A DNA stretch of 64,000 bases from Bufo bufo (Eukaryota; Chordata; Amphibia; Anura; Bufonidae), in contig NC_053392.1 of NCBI RefSeq assembly GCF_905171765.1, positions 371,237,442 through 371,301,441 on the forward strand. Direction: 5' to 3'. A program made the position numbers and the translations under genes. Every line of letters begins with the position of its first letter. The stretch's first letter is position 1. Below are positions 1 through 10,979 of the stretch, piece by piece. The notes beneath the pieces were generated by a model that had not been told where the DNA came from, searched no databases, and saw only the letters and a program-made list of their open reading frames with translations.

Positions 1-595
1 GACAGGACAGGTAACATCATTGTAGATTGTAGATGATATGTTTTCTTTTCTTCTCCATCCGCCATGAAACACTATGACAACTTCTCCTGGAAATTGCTGA
101 ATTTTCGGCTATGAAATCTTTAGCCCCCTTACATCTGAAGCCTTCTCCAGCCTCTACAGCAACACAAATAATTTCAGACCTCTGACCATACACCTAAATT
201 AACTGCAATACTCATACCAGGTCACTAAATTCAGGCCCTATCATATAGCAATAAATATTGCTGGAATGTACTTTGATAACTCTGATCATGGGTTTATAAC
301 TCCTTAGATGACACAGTCAATAGAGACTGTAACATCAAAGGGGTCATTTACAGACCATTTCCCCCTCTTGGCCTTCGTGCCGCCAAGGAGTCCATAGCCA
401 GGACCTAATGCCACGATGGCATTAAACGGGTATTCCTATCTTGGACATTGGTGGCATACCACTAGGATATACCTCCAATGTCTGATCATTTAATTTTACT
501 TATAGCAAAGAAAAAAATGTTTATCAGATATGTTCTCCAAAATTTAGAAAGTAATAGAAATAAGCTTAAACTTGATGGACCTGTGTCTTTTTCAA
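1..595. other. No gene; fragment of a T2-type MITE
   Basis: No convincing coding sequence. About 422-493 (TTAAACGGGTATTCC onward) resembles one end of a TTAA-flanked T2-type MITE. The rest is unassigned AT-rich DNA. Confidence 0.4.
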
Positions 596-1120
596 GCTTA
601 ACCGTAGAAAATTTGGAACAGGTTTAGGAAAACAACTACAAGGTAACCATTCCAATCAAAAATATACAATCCTTTTTTTGATGCATTAAAATACGCTTAT
701 TTAAAAGAATTTATGAATATAAGAGGTGCAATTGTACAACCAAAAGTATACACTGCTGATACATTAAAGTACACTTAGTAAATTTGCAACATGTTTTAGG
801 AAAAGAACAAGGCGCAATTGGACAACCTCTGCAACCCAAAATATGCACTGCTGTTGTTGATGTATTAAAATATGTTTATTTGTACAATTATTAACTCTAC
901 AAAATTTACAACAGGTTTTTGGAAAACAACAAAGTGCAACTGGATAACCACTGTGATCAAAATATACGCTACTGTTGTTGATGCACAAAAGTACAATTAT
1001 TGACTGAAGAAAATTTGTAACGGGTTTTAGGCAAACAACAAGGAACAGCTGTATAACTACTGCAATCAAATCATATGCTTCTGTTGATCACACATTAAAA
1101 TATGCTTATTTGTACACCTA
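596..1120. repeat. Degenerate ~120-bp satellite, left block
   Basis: About four diverged copies of a roughly 120-bp unit, recognised by TTAACTGTAGAAAAT, a GTTTTAGGAAAACAACAAGG block, GTGCAATTGG and CTGTTGTTGATG in order. It continues at 1935-2275 after two MITE insertions. Confidence 0.7.
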
Positions 1121-1368
1121 TTAAGGTGGGTTCCTATTACATTTTATGCCTCTGTTTCACGTATACGTTAGGAAAAAAGGGTACAAAAACGCATCACACC
1201 ACGTTCTTGTATCCTGCAGAGTGCGTTAAAAAAAGAATACTTTTTTTCAATGGAACTCTATGGGGAACGGATGCCTCTGCATGGTATCAGTCTGAGGCAT
1301 CTGTTTAGCAAATACCTTTTTTGTATACGTTAAGCGGATGGGAAAAACGTGATATGCACCCAGCCTTA
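1121..1368. mobile_element. MITE with GGTGGGTTCC/GGCTGGGTGC ends
   Basis: The left end TTAAGGTGGGTTCC and the inverted right end TTAAGGCTGGGTGC, plus inner GTATACGTTA/TAACGTATAC, form terminal inverted repeats. It interrupts the ~120-bp satellite and abuts the next MITE at a shared TTAA. Confidence 0.55.
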
Positions 1369-1934
1369 AAGGGGTATTCCGGTTACTATAAATATAACTT
1401 ATGTTTTAGACTAATTCATCATCAATAATTACCTAATATAATGTAAATGTCACATACTTACCATTCAGTCGTTATGAAAGTAGTTTTCTTCCTCTGCTAC
1501 CCACTGTGTTAACTCATAAATTACCATGGCATCTACCGTAGTTCTGAGCCTTTGTTAGGTCGAGCATGCTCAGTGTGTTGCTATCAATTCTCTAGCTAAA
1601 TGTCTTGTGAAACAAAGGGCGTTACTGTGCTGCTGATTACTGAGCAGAGGGGGCGTGACCAGACTGTATATCAGGCAGCCAATCAATAAACATCAACACT
1701 CACAGCAGGAAAGCTAGGGATTGTGGGGATTGTAGTCTTTAAAGTTTTGTGAGGGAAGATCAGGCACCATGACACTCAGTGTGTTGCAGGCTCACACAGG
1801 AGCTAGACAAATGGATTGCAAGGTAAATTGAAACTCTGGTTATATGTATAGGTATAGGTTCTGGTTGGGTCACAGCTTGCAGCCTTAGTGGAGTTTTTCA
1901 AGAATTAAGTTACTTTACCATAATACCCCTTTAA
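1366..1934. mobile_element. T2-type MITE, TTAA-flanked
   Basis: Begins TTAAAGGGGTATT and ends AATACCCCTTTAA, with TTAA at both edges. These are the TTAAAGGRR-type ends described for Xenopus T2-superfamily MITEs. Inserted in the ~120-bp satellite. Confidence 0.65.
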
Positions 1935-2275
1935 CTGTAGAAAATCTGCAATTTATTTTAGGAAGAAGACAAGGTGCAATTGGGCAACCTATGACCAAAA
2001 ATATATGCTGCTGGTGTTGATGGACAAAAATATGCTTGTTTGTACACTTCTTACATGTAGAAAGTTTTCAAAAAGATTCATAAAACAAGGCACAATTGGA
2101 CAACCTTTGTGAACAAAAATGTACTGTAATGTTATTGTTGACGCATTGAACTACACTTGGTTGTTATTAACTGTAAAGAATTTGCAACAGGTTATAGAGA
2201 AAAAAGACTCAATTGGGTTTTTGAGGAACTAAAATATGCTTATTTGTACACTTATTAACTAAGGATAGGTCATAG
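1935..2275. repeat. Degenerate ~120-bp satellite, right block
   Basis: Continuation of the array at 596-1120, about three further diverged copies carrying the same order of motifs. Confidence 0.65.
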
Positions 2276-2329
2276 TTACAAGGAGTAAGATGACCCCTTT
2301 AGCTCTTTGTACAATATACCAGTTAAATT

Positions 2330-3062
2330 TAACGTTTTGCATTATCTCAATGTACTGTGCATTTTTAGTTAATGCATTGTATTACATCAATATACTGTTC
2401 AGTTTTAGTTAACGCATTGTACTTCGTTAATATACTAGTTTCATACAACACATTGTATTACATCAACATACCGTGCATTGTTAGTTAGCGAATTGTACTG
2501 CATTAATATACCAGTTTCATTCAACACATTGTATGATATATTGTCAATATACCGAGCAGTTTTAGTTTTTTTCAATGCATTATATCACGTCAGCATTACA
2601 TATTGAGCAGTTTTAGTTAACAAATTGCATTGCGTCAATATACCATGCAGTTTCAGTTAACACATTGGATTATGTCAGTATACAGTGCAGTTTTAGTTAA
2701 TGCATTGTATTGCATCAATATACCATGCAGTTTTATTTAATTATTTTTATTATGTCAGGGTACCATGCTGATTTAGCTAATGCATTGTATTGCTTCTATA
2801 TACCATGCAGTTTTATTTAATTAATTTTATTATGTCAGGGTACCATGCTGTTTTAGCTAATGCATTGTATTGCTTCTATATACTGTGCAGTTTTACTGTA
2901 GCTAATGTATTGTATTGCGTTGATATACTAGTTTCATTCAACTCATTGCTTTCCGTCATTCTACGGTGCACTTCTAGTTAATGCATTGTATTGCCTCAAT
3001 ATACTATGCAGTTTTATTCAAAGCATTGTATTACGGCAGTGTTCTGTGCTGTTTTAGCTAAT
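2330..3062. repeat. ~40-bp AT-rich satellite, left block
   Basis: Tandem units near 40 bp recognised by GTTTTAGTTAATGCATTGTA followed by TTGCATCAATATACC; every third unit often carries a CAGTTTCATTCAA variant, suggesting a higher-order repeat. It is cut at 3062 by PLE 1 and resumes at 6731. Confidence 0.75.
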
Positions 3063-4045
3063 TCAAAAAAAGGGATCCACTCACCTCTATTCTCTCAGGA
3101 TAGGTGCTCCAAACCAAAATTTGAGTCACCCCTCAAAGTTTGAAATATATGGTAAAAAGAAGATGGAATGGTCACTCTTATATGGAAATATAGGACACTT
3201 TATTTAACATATAATAATGAAATTGTGCGCAATAAAATTACAATAAAATATTAAAAATAAATATTTCCTATAAAAATACTTGATCGATAATATAGTACAA
3301 GACAGACAAGAAAAAGCGTTTAGGTAGGTACTGGTGGCTCCAGATAAGCCTCTCTCTAATGTTCCCACCTAGACTTATCAAGTCCTAGGTGTGATTACCA
3401 ATTATAGAGACAGGTTGGTGCAAACAGTATCTATCTATCCAGCTTGCAATCCGTATGATAGCAAAATACATCAGATTCATAAAAAATTATAAGGTGTATA
3501 ATCCTATATTCAATTAAAAAACAAGAAATGTCACACCATCGGATCGGTCAGTCTCTGGATTTTTGTTATTTTCTTATGTTTAGACACAGTCTATTCAGAC
3601 ATCTGTATCAAAAAAGCACTCCAGCTGCTGCAGACTAGTTATATATTGTGTCGGTTTTCCGGCTGCTGACTGTTGCAATATGCTAGCATTCAACTTAATT
3701 CTTCACTTGGATAACCAAAAGCAGTTCATTTAATTGTTTGGTACAACACTTTTTAGTGTGATACCCACTACTGTGGGCTTACCTTCACCAGTGCCGCTGG
3801 TCAAACAAGGACTTACTACTGAGCTCTTGCTCCGTTGGGTCTGCCGGCGTCCCGGCTATGGAGCTGCTCGCGTCCCACGTGTCTCTCACAGGTGGTGTTA
3901 GAATCAAGTCCAATGTGAGGATCACGGACCTTTCTTTGCCGGCGCTGTTGGATGACGTATCGCAATCTTCTACGGTCAATGGATTCCTTTTCTTTATAGT
4001 GCACTAAGTTGAGTAGGAAAACGGGGTATTCATCCAAGTTTTTTT

Positions 4046-4093
4046 GACGCCAGACGCATTTCGGGGAGACGCTTCCCCTTCCTTAGTGGCATA
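4046..4093 (-). ncRNA. Hammerhead-ribozyme-like motif, PLE 1 left arm
   Basis: On the - strand, in order: strand TATGCCA, core CTAAGGA (expected CTGANGA), one extra A, stem GGGGA, loop AGCGTC, stem TCCCC, GAA, ATGCGT, C (GTC-type cleavage site), then TGGCGT pairing back to TATGCCA. Helices I and II are well paired. The invariant core G (third base of CTGA) is A, so cleavage is expected to be lost. Confidence 0.5.
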
Positions 4094-4592
4094 CCCCCAT
4101 TCCATGAATCAGTGTAATTTATACCTGATGGTGGTCTTTCAAAAAATCCGGGCTGGATTCGGAAATATATTTTCAAAACTGGTCTGGAATTTTTGGATTA
4201 CATCCCTGTGTTTTCCTTCCAGTTTTAATGAATCTTACCCTGGCATATTTTTCTTTATATTTATGATCTGCTTATAATAGTTGTGATGTTCAATATGGAT
4301 TCTCATTTTTCACATATATACTATTATTATAATTTGTTTATGCAATATATCTAAAAACAAAATAAAATACATTTAAGACAATAAATATATATATGTACTC
4401 AAGGCAGTTTTCCCAAGCCTTACATGGAAGGATTGTCCCTCCTCCACTGAAAGTCTTTGGCGGATTGTCCCTCCTCCACATTGGCAGAGTTGCATGTGAG
4501 AAAGTGTTTAATGGTCATAGTGTGTGAATTTTGTGTGGAGGTGGCTGTTGTTGTTTTCCTTGGGAACTTGGTTTTCCTACAGCCTGAGCATT

Positions 4593-4952
4593 ATGACCAT
4601 TAAACACTTTCTCACATGCAACTCCGCCAATGTGATCTACCTCATCCAGTGTCCATGTTTGAGACAATACATTGGGAGAACTAAACGTACCTTGAAAGTT
4701 AGGATAGCGGAACACCTAAACAACATCACTAAAGGATATGAAAAACATTCGCTGTCCAAACATTTCAAGGACGTACACCATCAAGATCCCAGGGGTCTCT
4801 CATTCATGGCGCTGGAAAAGGTGGAGAAGCATTGGCGAGGAGGCAATCAGATCGAGAGGTTATCAAGGGCAGAATCCAGAAAAATATATGAATTTGGTAG
4901 CCTCTTACCAAGAGGCCTAAATGCAGAATTAGAAATATTTGGGTTCATCTAA
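4593..4952 (+). pseudogene. Penelope-like GIY-YIG endonuclease fragment
   Basis: An open frame whose homologous part starts near MTIKHFLTCNS and ends LNAELEIFGFI. The GIY-YIG core is visible as VIYLI...QYIGRTKRTLKVRIAEH, with the conserved YIG, arginine and histidine region. This is the C-terminal endonuclease domain of Penelope-like polyproteins. The reverse transcriptase that should precede it is absent: the frame opens from an unrelated 23-residue leader next to a short inverted repeat (about 4475-4515 versus 4590-4630). About 120 residues, no internal stop. A non-functional remnant as a retroelement protein. Confidence 0.8.
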
Positions 4953-5104
4953 CATTGGGTTGTCCGTGTGGGTGTCGATGTAGAGTTGCATGTCAGGCTG
5001 TTTTTTCCCAGCACTGCAACTCTCCCTCTACCCCACACGTGCCCCCCCCTTCTATCTATAATGCACAGTCACCTAGAAGAAATGAGAATTATAGATAACA
5101 TTTG

Positions 5105-5402
5105 TAGAAAACAATGTTTATGCAATAGAAAGTTCTACATAGAAAATATTCCTGATGAACCGCAACTATGGCATAAAGATAATAGGAGAGAAAACGTACC
5201 AAATTCTGAAATAACGCACTGAAATCGCACGTGCGTTTTTTTTGTTAATTATATTTTTTGAGAAATAGAAGATTCCACATAGAAAATATCCCTGATGAAC
5301 CGCAACTATGGTATAGAGACAATAGGTGAGAAAACGCACTAAATTTCTAAAAAACGCAATGAAATCGCATATGCGTTTTTTGGTTAAATGTGTTTTTTGA
5401 GA
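5105..5402. repeat. ~150-bp tandem duplication in PLE 1 core
   Basis: Two copies sharing ACATAGAAAATATTCCTGAT, GAACCGCAACTATGG and a palindromic GAAATCGCACGTGCG/GAAATCGCATATGCG block, ending TTTTTTGAGAAA. Non-coding part of the PLE core downstream of the endonuclease stop. Confidence 0.6.
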
Positions 5403-5770
5403 AAGACTTTCAGTGGAGGAGGGACAATCCTTCCATGTAAGGCTTGGGAAAACTGCCTTGAGTACATATATATATATATTTATTGTCTTAAATGTATTTT
5501 ATTTTGTTTTTAGATATATTGCATAAACAAATTATAATAATAGTATATATGTGAAAAATGAGAATCCATATTGAACATCACAACTATTATAAGCAGATCA
5601 TAAATATAAAGAAAAATATACCAGGGTAAGATTCATTAAAACTGGAAGGAAAACACAGGGATGTAATCCAAAAATTCCAGAACAGTTTTGAAAATATAAT
5701 TCCGAATCCAGCCCGGATTTTTTGAAAGACCACCATCAGGTATAAATTACACTGATTCATGGAATGGGGG

Positions 5771-5818
5771 TATGCCACTAAGGAAGGGGAAGCGTCTCCC
5801 CGAAATGCGTCTGGCGTC
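5771..5818 (+). ncRNA. Hammerhead-ribozyme-like motif, PLE 1 right arm
   Basis: Mirror copy of the motif at 4046-4093, with the same CTAAGGA core change, GGGGA/TCCCC stem, GAAA and GTC-type site. The change is shared by both arms. Confidence 0.5.
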
Positions 5819-6730
5819 AAGAAAACTTGGATGAATACCCCGTTTTCCTACTCAACTTAGTGCACTATAAAGAAAAGGAATCCATTGACCGTAGAAGATT
5901 GCGATACGTCATCCAACAGCACCGGCAAAGAAAGGTCCGTGATCCTCACATTGGACTTGATTCTAACACCACCTGTGAGAGACACGTGGGACGCGAGCAG
6001 CTCCATAGCCGGGACGCCGGCAGACCCAACGGAGCAAGAGCTCCGTTTAAGTCCCGGTTTGACCAGCGGCACGGGTGAAGGTAAGCCCACAGTAGTGGGT
6101 ATCACACTAAAAAGTGTTGTACCAAACAATTAAATGAACTGCTTTTGGTTATCCAAGTGAAGAATCCCCGCTGTAATTAAGTTGAATGCTAGCATATTGC
6201 AACAGTCAGCAGCCGGAAAACCGACACAATATATAACTAGTCTGCAGCAGCTGGGGTGCTTTTTTGATACAGACGTCTGAATAGACTGTGTCCAAACATA
6301 AGAAAATAACAAAAATCCAGAGACTGACCGATCCGATGGTGTGACATTTCTTGTTTTTTCATTTAATATAGGATTATAGACCTTATAATTTTTTATGAAT
6401 CTGATGTATTTTGCTATCATACGGATTGCCAGCTGGATAGATAGATACTGTTTGCACCAACCTGTCTCTATAATTGGTAATGCGCATCACACCTAGGACT
6501 TGATAAGTCTAGGTGGGATTATTAGAGAGACGCTTATCTGGAGCCACCAGTACCTACCTAAACACTTTTTCTTGTCTGTCTTGTACTATATTATCGATCA
6601 AGTATTTTGATAGGGAATATTTATTTTTAATATTTTATTGTAATTTTATTGCGCACAATTTCATTATTATATGTTAAATAAAGTGTCCTATATTTCCATA
6701 TAAGAGTGACCATTCCATCTTCTTTTTACC

Positions 6731-6995
6731 TGTTTTAGCTAATGCATTGTATTACTTCTATATACTGAGCAGTTTTACTGTAGCTAATGCATTGTACTGC
6801 GTTGATATACCAGTTTCATTCAATTCATTGCATTTTGGCCAATATACTGTGCACTTTTAGTTAATGCATTTTATTGCATCCATATACAGTGCAGTTTTAA
6901 TTAATGCATTGTACTGCATCAATATACCAGTTTCATTCAACACATTGTATTACATTAGTATGTACATTAATACCATGCAGTTTTGGTTAATGAGG
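6731..6995. repeat. ~40-bp AT-rich satellite, right block
   Basis: Same unit as 2330-3062, continuing in register after PLE 1. The first bases (TGTTTTAGCTAAT) repeat the last 13 bases before the insertion. Confidence 0.75.
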
Positions 6996-7959
6996 CTCAG
7001 CTGAGGATAGGTCATCAATATAAAAAAGCCAACCCCTTTAACTATATACTTATTAATTGGAGAAAATGTATAACAAAAGCTGCAAAATATATGCTGCTTT
7101 TGTCTCATGTCTTTTGCAGTGCAACTTAGTACATATATAAACAGCTTGGCTATAACAGACATACAATACACTAGTTCACCCTATTCCCATCCCTAATCAT
7201 AAAAACCTTACTTTCTATTGAGCAGTTAAATCTACCTTAATAAATGCACTGAACTATGTCTCCACAAAACCCTAAAATGGCTTGTGGGTCTAATTGCCGT
7301 GTCTGTGACTAACACGTTTTATTACATCAGTGGCTGATCTGAGAATGGCCCCTTTGATTGGGACTGTTATTAGTGTTGATTGAGCACCGTAGTGCTCGCG
7401 GGCTCAGTCGAACACATCGGGATGTTGTATAATGGAAGTCAATGGGAGTACCTGAGCATTAAACCAGGTACCACCTGCTTTGAAGAGGGGAGGGTGCCTG
7501 GTTCATAGGAAAATGTCAGAAATTTATGGAAACACCACCAAAATGGTTCTGTACCAGCATGGGGAGGATGTCTGGATGCATCTTGTACTCGCAGGTTGCT
7601 GCTGGGAACGATGTTGTTGAATAGTATGCCACTTTTACAGACTAACAATAATACACACAAAACCGAAGAAAAAAATCGATTTTAGAGGGAAAACTGTATT
7701 CTTTCATGTATATTTACTTGTATATAAAGTCCAAGTGCTGCCAAAAATTTCAAGGAAGAGGCACTCCAATGCAACCTGTATATCACATAAAGGAGGGCCT
7801 CATTCACATACAATTGTTCATGTAGTGGGACTCCTACACTCATAAAGCCTATGCACTAAGTAAAAGGGCTGCCAAAAATGACAAGGGATTGGCACTCCAA
7901 TACATCCTTTATTACACACAAAGGAGGTCATCATACACAGCCTTCAAAAAATATGATTG
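6996..7959. other. Unassigned repeat-derived DNA
   Basis: No gene. 7008-7040 looks like one end of a T2-type MITE (AGGATAGGTCATCAATAT ... CCCCTTTAA). Around 7370-7450 is a GAGCACCGTAGTGCTCG palindromic stretch. 7735-7930 holds two related copies beginning GCTGCCAAAAAT and ending AAAGGAGG. Confidence 0.35.
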
Positions 7960-8890
7960 ATGACCTGCTGGTGACCCTCAAAAACATTTTGAGCAGGGGC
8001 CTGCTGATCTGACCATCTAAAACATTATGGGCGAGGGCCTGCTGCCGCTTTGGTGACTCTAGATAACCAGGGGACGATCGCACGTCCCTGTGACGGCGAC
8101 GATCCATTCGGATGTCTGCCCTATCAACAATGTTATTTTCAGCCCTAACCATGTAGCTCACGGGTAACGGGAAAATCATGGTTTGATTGCGGAGAGGAAG
8201 CCTGAGAAACAGCTATGGCTACCACATCCAAGCAAGGCAAATTACCTATTATGTATAATTAGGTGAGGGCCTGCAGGTGAGCTTACCCTGTAAAAGATTT
8301 TAGGTGCGGGCCTGTAGGTGAGCTGACCCTGTAAAAGATTGTAGGTGAAGGCCTGCTGGTGAGCTGACCCTGTAATAAATTATATGCGAGGGCCTGCTAA
8401 TGAGCTGACCCTGTAAAAGATTTTAGGTGCGGGCCTGCTGGTGAGCTGACCCTGTAAAAATTTTTAGGTGCGGGCCTGCTGGTGAGCTGACCCTTTAAAA
8501 CATTATATGCGAGGGCCTTCAGGTGAGCTGACCCTGGAAAATATTTGAGGTGCAGGCCTGCTGGTGAGCTGACCCTGTAAAAGATTTGAGATGCGGGCCT
8601 GCTGGTGAGCTGAGCCTGTAAAAATTTTTAGGTGCGGGCCTGCAGGTGAGCTGACCCTGTAAAAGATTTGAGGTGCGGGCCTGCTGGTGAGCTGACCCAG
8701 TAAAAGATTGTAGGTGAAGGCCTGCAGGTGAGCTGACACTCTAAAAAATTATATGCGAGGGCCTGCAGCTGAGCTGACCCTCTAAAAAATTATATGCGAG
8801 GGCCTGCAGCTGAGCTGACCCTCTAAAAAATTATATGCGAGGGCCTGCATGTGAGCTGACCCTGTAAAACATTATATGCAAAGGGCATAT
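7960..8890. repeat. 41-bp minisatellite with embedded 18S fragment
   Basis: About 15 units of ~41 bp, consensus parts GGGCCTGCTGGTGAGCTGAC and CCTGTAAAAGATTTTAGGTG, mainly 8262-8880. Two diverged units lie at 7960-8043, so the 18S-like block at 8044-8246 sits inside the array. The sub-type with AAAAAATTATATGCGA is homogenised at the right end (8745-8880). Confidence 0.8.
8044..8246 (+). pseudogene. 18S rRNA gene fragment (pseudogene)
   Basis: Recognisable small-subunit rRNA: GCCGCTTTGGTGACTCTAGA, then CGATCGCACGTCCC, GTGACGGCGACGATCCATTC, GGATGTCTGCCCTATCAAC, a diverged patch, CACGGGTAACGG, GCCTGAGAAAC, CTACCACATCCAAG and GCAAATTACC. The order and spacing follow the vertebrate 18S 5' domain (roughly positions 300-470 of the mature RNA, from memory). 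Several substitutions and short indels plus loss of both flanks show it is a captured fragment, not a working gene. Confidence 0.88.
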
Positions 8891-9049
8891 ATGCAAGGGC
8901 AATATATGTGACTAATAAGCATGTTGATATGATGGAAGAAGAGGAGAAGGATAAGAAAAGGAAGATTCAACAATATACCTTTGTTTGTGGTGGAAGGGGT
9001 GCATGGGAATACAGTGTATTCAGTACATTATAAATTGCCTTTATGTTCA

Positions 9050-9280
9050 TCAGCTTTCCTCTGGTAGAATTGAGAAGTCATGGTCAAACCAGGCATTGTT
9101 AATTTTTATAAGAGTCAACCTGTCAGCATTTTCAGTTGACAGGCGGACACGCTTATCTGTTATAATGCCACCAGCAGCACTAAATCTCCGCTCAAACAAA
9201 ACGCTGACGGCAGGGCAGGCCAGTACCTCCAAGGCGTAGAGCGCCAGGTCGTGCCACGTGTCCAGTGTAAGAAGGAACAA
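9050..9280 (-). pseudogene. hAT transposase C-terminal dimerisation domain
   Basis: Reads ACPAVSVLFERRFSAAGGI then ITDKRVRLSTENADRLTLI, the hallmark ERxFSAAG...RxxLSxxxxxxLxxI pattern of the hATC dimerisation region of hAT-superfamily transposases. About 76 residues with an internal start and no upstream continuity, because the upstream coding DNA (about 11-12 kb) is separated by inserted gypsy-like DNA. Broken copy, probably related to the pieces at 10980-11570. Confidence 0.82.
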
Positions 9281-9289
9281 GGGGCCATC

Positions 9290-9720
9290 AGTGACGGAAG
9301 GTACGTGTCACCGAGGTTCCTGGCCTCGGTGAGGTAAGAATCAGATTTTTCCCTGAAGTGTCAGTTTTAAGTTGCAGTCTGACACTTCAGCTGTTAGTAA
9401 AGCCGATCCGGGCCGGTTCTTATTGGGAGCAGCCAATTAGCAGGGTGGGTGGCTGTTTCCCACGGTTCCAGGCTGGGTTTTGGGCTGGGATATAAAAACC
9501 CAGCCAGCACGTTCAGCTGGTGTGGATTATCCTCCATGACAGAGAAGCTGAGGAGTCTGTGGTTTGAGACACTGAGGCCATCTATTTGTGAGAGCCTCAG
9601 GCTGGGGAAACAGGCTTCTAAAGCCTGCTGCGTACTGCAGGTGAAAATCATCTGCTGACCAGGTGAAGTCTTTTTGCACTGTGGACTTTTTGTGGTGTGA
9701 ACAGGCACCAAGTACAAGGT
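9290..9720 (+). promoter_or_regulatory. Possible gypsy LTR/leader with TATA box
   Basis: A GC-rich stretch with a good TATA box (GGGATATAAAAACC at about 9488) runs straight into reverse-transcriptase coding sequence. It is read as an LTR or leader of a deleted Ty3/gypsy copy; its boundaries are not visible. Confidence 0.35.
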
Positions 9721-9721
9721 A

Positions 9722-10036
9722 TTACCCTTTGGTCTACATGGCTCTCCCGCCGCGTTTCAAAGGCTAATGGATATTGTACTACGTCCACATCGTCGATACA
9801 TTTTGGCGTACCTGGACGATATCGTTATCCATAGCACCGACTGGGAAAGTCACCTACCTAAAGTACAGGCTGTAGTGGACTCCCTTAGGAAGGCTAGCCT
9901 AACCCAAAAGTGCACGATAGGGTTGGAAGAGACCAAGTACCTGGGGTATGTAAAGTCGTTCCTGGGTATGGTGGGGTACTATATGAGGTTTGTCCCCAAT
10001 TTTGCTACAGTTGTGAACCGAGAGCAAGGCAGGTGA
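9722..10036 (+). pseudogene. Ty3/gypsy reverse transcriptase fragment
   Basis: Begins LPFGLHGSPAAFQRLMD in the RT palm, then YILAYLDDIVIHS with the YLDD catalytic box, and LEETKYLGY. It jumps directly to KSFLGMVGYYMRFVPNFA, the start of the thumb/connection, so the usual stretch between is deleted. About 105 residues. Typical of Ty3/gypsy pol. Inserted between parts of a hAT gene. Confidence 0.85.
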
Positions 10037-10979
10037 TTTGACTCCGCCACCAGAAAAGAGTGCGTACGCAGATGTCAAGATTAAGAAAATTGCATTTACT
10101 ATAAATTAATAAAAGCAGGTTAACAGTGAAGTTACAGAGGTAAAGACAAGGAAAATCTTCAAAACAGTATAAACAATACAAGTTAAACACAGCAACAATT
10201 TTCACCTTTGTTGTGTCCGTATTCGCAGTGCAGACACTAAGAAATAATAGTCCCAGAAACTGTTCCTAACTGACCGTAACTTTCAAGCGGGTGCGCACCC
10301 CCCTTATCCCAGTGGTCCAAGTGGACCGCTTACAGTTTGTGGAAGTGCACGGTGGGGCCCGATGTCGTCCTTTTCCTTTAACCAGCGCAGGATCCGCAAC
10401 AAAGAAGTCCTCCTCAGCAGGCCGGAAAACCAGTTGAATATAATCCAGGATTATTACAGTTAGTGTCTGGTACCTCGACAGCACTGTGAGTCTCTTACTG
10501 TTTGGGGCAATCCACACAGCCCAATGTCGGCTCCACAGGTTAGTTGCTGCACACAGTCCTTTTTAACTTGGCTTCACTAAATGCACTGTTTCTTTGTACT
10601 CCATCCGTCTCTAGACCGAAGTTCACACAGCTTGGCCACACAGGGAAGTCCTTTAGTATCTCCACACACGTCTTACACAACACAGAACTTGTTTTCTATC
10701 TTGCCAATATGGCGGCAGTTGTAGTTCAAGTCCCTCTTCCTCCTTCTTCCTGCTCACACTGAGGCAGGGTGACATCATAAGGGGCGTGTCACTTCAACAC
10801 TTAGCTGCTGCCTTAAAGAACTAGTATCACAGTAATACACTTTCTCTATGGTAAACTCCAATGCAAATTGGTCCTATGCTGCCGTCTATTGACCAAACGA
10901 ATACTGCAGGCATTTTACATTCAATTTTACTTTTGGCTTGTTTTTGTTTGCTATGTGAGAAAAAACACTGAACTTTGAT
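10037..10979. other. Unassigned, possible retroelement LTR
   Basis: No coding homology seen. Mixed AT-rich then moderately GC-rich sequence. It may belong to the gypsy copy or be a separate LTR, but no TG...CA boundaries or duplicates were found. Confidence 0.3.

Larger units (their letters stand above)
3063..6730. mobile_element. PLE 1: Penelope-like element as giant inverted repeat
   Basis: Inserted into the ~40-bp satellite with a 13-bp target duplication TGTTTTAGCTAAT (3050-3062 and 6731-6743). Arms 3151-4459 and 5403-6730 are long inverted copies of each other; the 85-bp left edge (3063-3150) has no right counterpart. The ~0.9-kb core holds a GIY-YIG endonuclease fragment typical of Penelope-like retroelements. 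Each arm carries a hammerhead-like motif. Reverse transcriptase is missing, so the copy is dead. Family assignment rests on the endonuclease and the arm layout. Confidence 0.8.

Noticed and set aside
5827..6133. Open frames in PLE 1 arms (about 80-90 residues)
   Set aside because: Each has a mirror counterpart in the opposite arm and no homology; probably untranslated terminal-repeat sequence.
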